Origin: Acidobacteriota bacterium
GTDB lineage: Bacteria; Acidobacteriota; Vicinamibacteria; Vicinamibacterales; UBA2999
Reading direction: 5' to 3'
Length of the DNA stretch: 6,064 nucleotides
Assembly: GCA_947478985.1 (NCBI GenBank)
Contig: CANJYC010000126.1
Location: 1-6,064, forward strand
In this document: positions 5,994-6,064 of the stretch, piece after piece
How positions within the stretch are numbered: position 1 is the first letter of the stretch
How the letters are laid out: every line of letters begins with the position of its first letter
Made by a program: the position numbers and the translations under genes
The notes under the pieces: generated by a model
Database searches by the model: none
Seen by the model: only the letters and a program-made list of their open reading frames with translations
What the model was told of the DNA's origin: nothing

Positions 5994-6064
5994 ATGCACC
6001 TGAAACGATACAGACGGGAAACCGTTAAAGAAGCCCTTCGGGCCGTGCGCGAGGACCTCGGTCC
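5994..6064 (+). CDS. flhF: Flagellar SRP-type GTPase FlhF, N-terminal fragment (3' truncated by window edge)
   Basis: FlhF is an SRP-family GTPase that commonly sets the site and number of flagella, often with the ATPase FlhG encoded next to it. Only about 24 residues are visible, starting MHLKRYRRETVKEALRAVRE and continuing DLGP. This matches the usual FlhF opening pattern (MxxKRFxxxxxxEALxxVRExLGPDA). The GTPase NG domain lies beyond the window and cannot be assessed. The ATG follows the flhA stop by a single base; no strong ribosome binding site is seen, so coupling to flhA is likely. The flhA-flhF order is very common, which supports the call despite the short sequence. Confidence 0.85.
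   Translation, partial: MHLKRYRRETVKEALRAVREDLG

Overview
The window is a compact, single-direction (+ strand) stretch of a flagellar structural operon. It encodes most of the membrane core of the flagellar type III export apparatus plus one rotor protein and one stator-associated protein. The order is [flbD/swrD-like 3' end]-fliL-fliN-fliO-fliP-fliQ-fliR-flhB-flhA-[flhF 5' end]. Adjacent genes overlap or lie 1-13 bases apart, so no intergenic space is large enough for an internal promoter or terminator. The block reads as one polycistronic transcript that starts and ends outside the window.

The DNA is GC-rich and all genes use similar GC-rich codons, except the short 5' fragment, whose third positions are less GC-rich. 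The gene order resembles the Bacillus/Clostridium fla/che order (swrD-fliL-fliM-fliY-cheY-fliO-P-Q-R-flhB-flhA-flhF), with two differences: fliM is missing between fliL and fliN, and there is no cheY. GC content and general protein character suggest a high-GC flagellated bacterium. An Acidobacteriota-like or similar Gram-negative lineage is my guess, held with low confidence because nothing here is lineage-diagnostic.

Layout: 1-83 holds the tail of a probable FlbD/SwrD-family protein. 76-570 is fliL (stator-associated membrane protein). 536-838 is fliN (C-ring SpoA protein). 835-1185 is fliO (assembly factor for the FliP/FliR complex). 1182-1847, 1861-2130 and 2127-2885 are fliP, fliQ and fliR (export gate pore). 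2889-3950 is flhB (substrate-specificity switch with an intact NPTH autocleavage site). 3953-5992 is flhA (export gate and chaperone-docking platform). 5994-6064 is the beginning of flhF (SRP-type GTPase).

Functionally, FliP/Q/R with FlhB form the helical export channel at the centre of the MS ring. FliO helps the FliP/FliR complex assemble. The FlhA nonamer beneath couples proton motive force to export. FliN belongs to the switch complex/C-ring and also docks the export ATPase complex. FliL sits around the stator. FlhF usually governs flagellar placement or number. I see no previously undescribed system. The points worth a second look are the missing fliM, the unusual 35-base fliL/fliN overlap that yields a serine-rich FliN N-terminus, and the short FlbD-like tail at the left edge.
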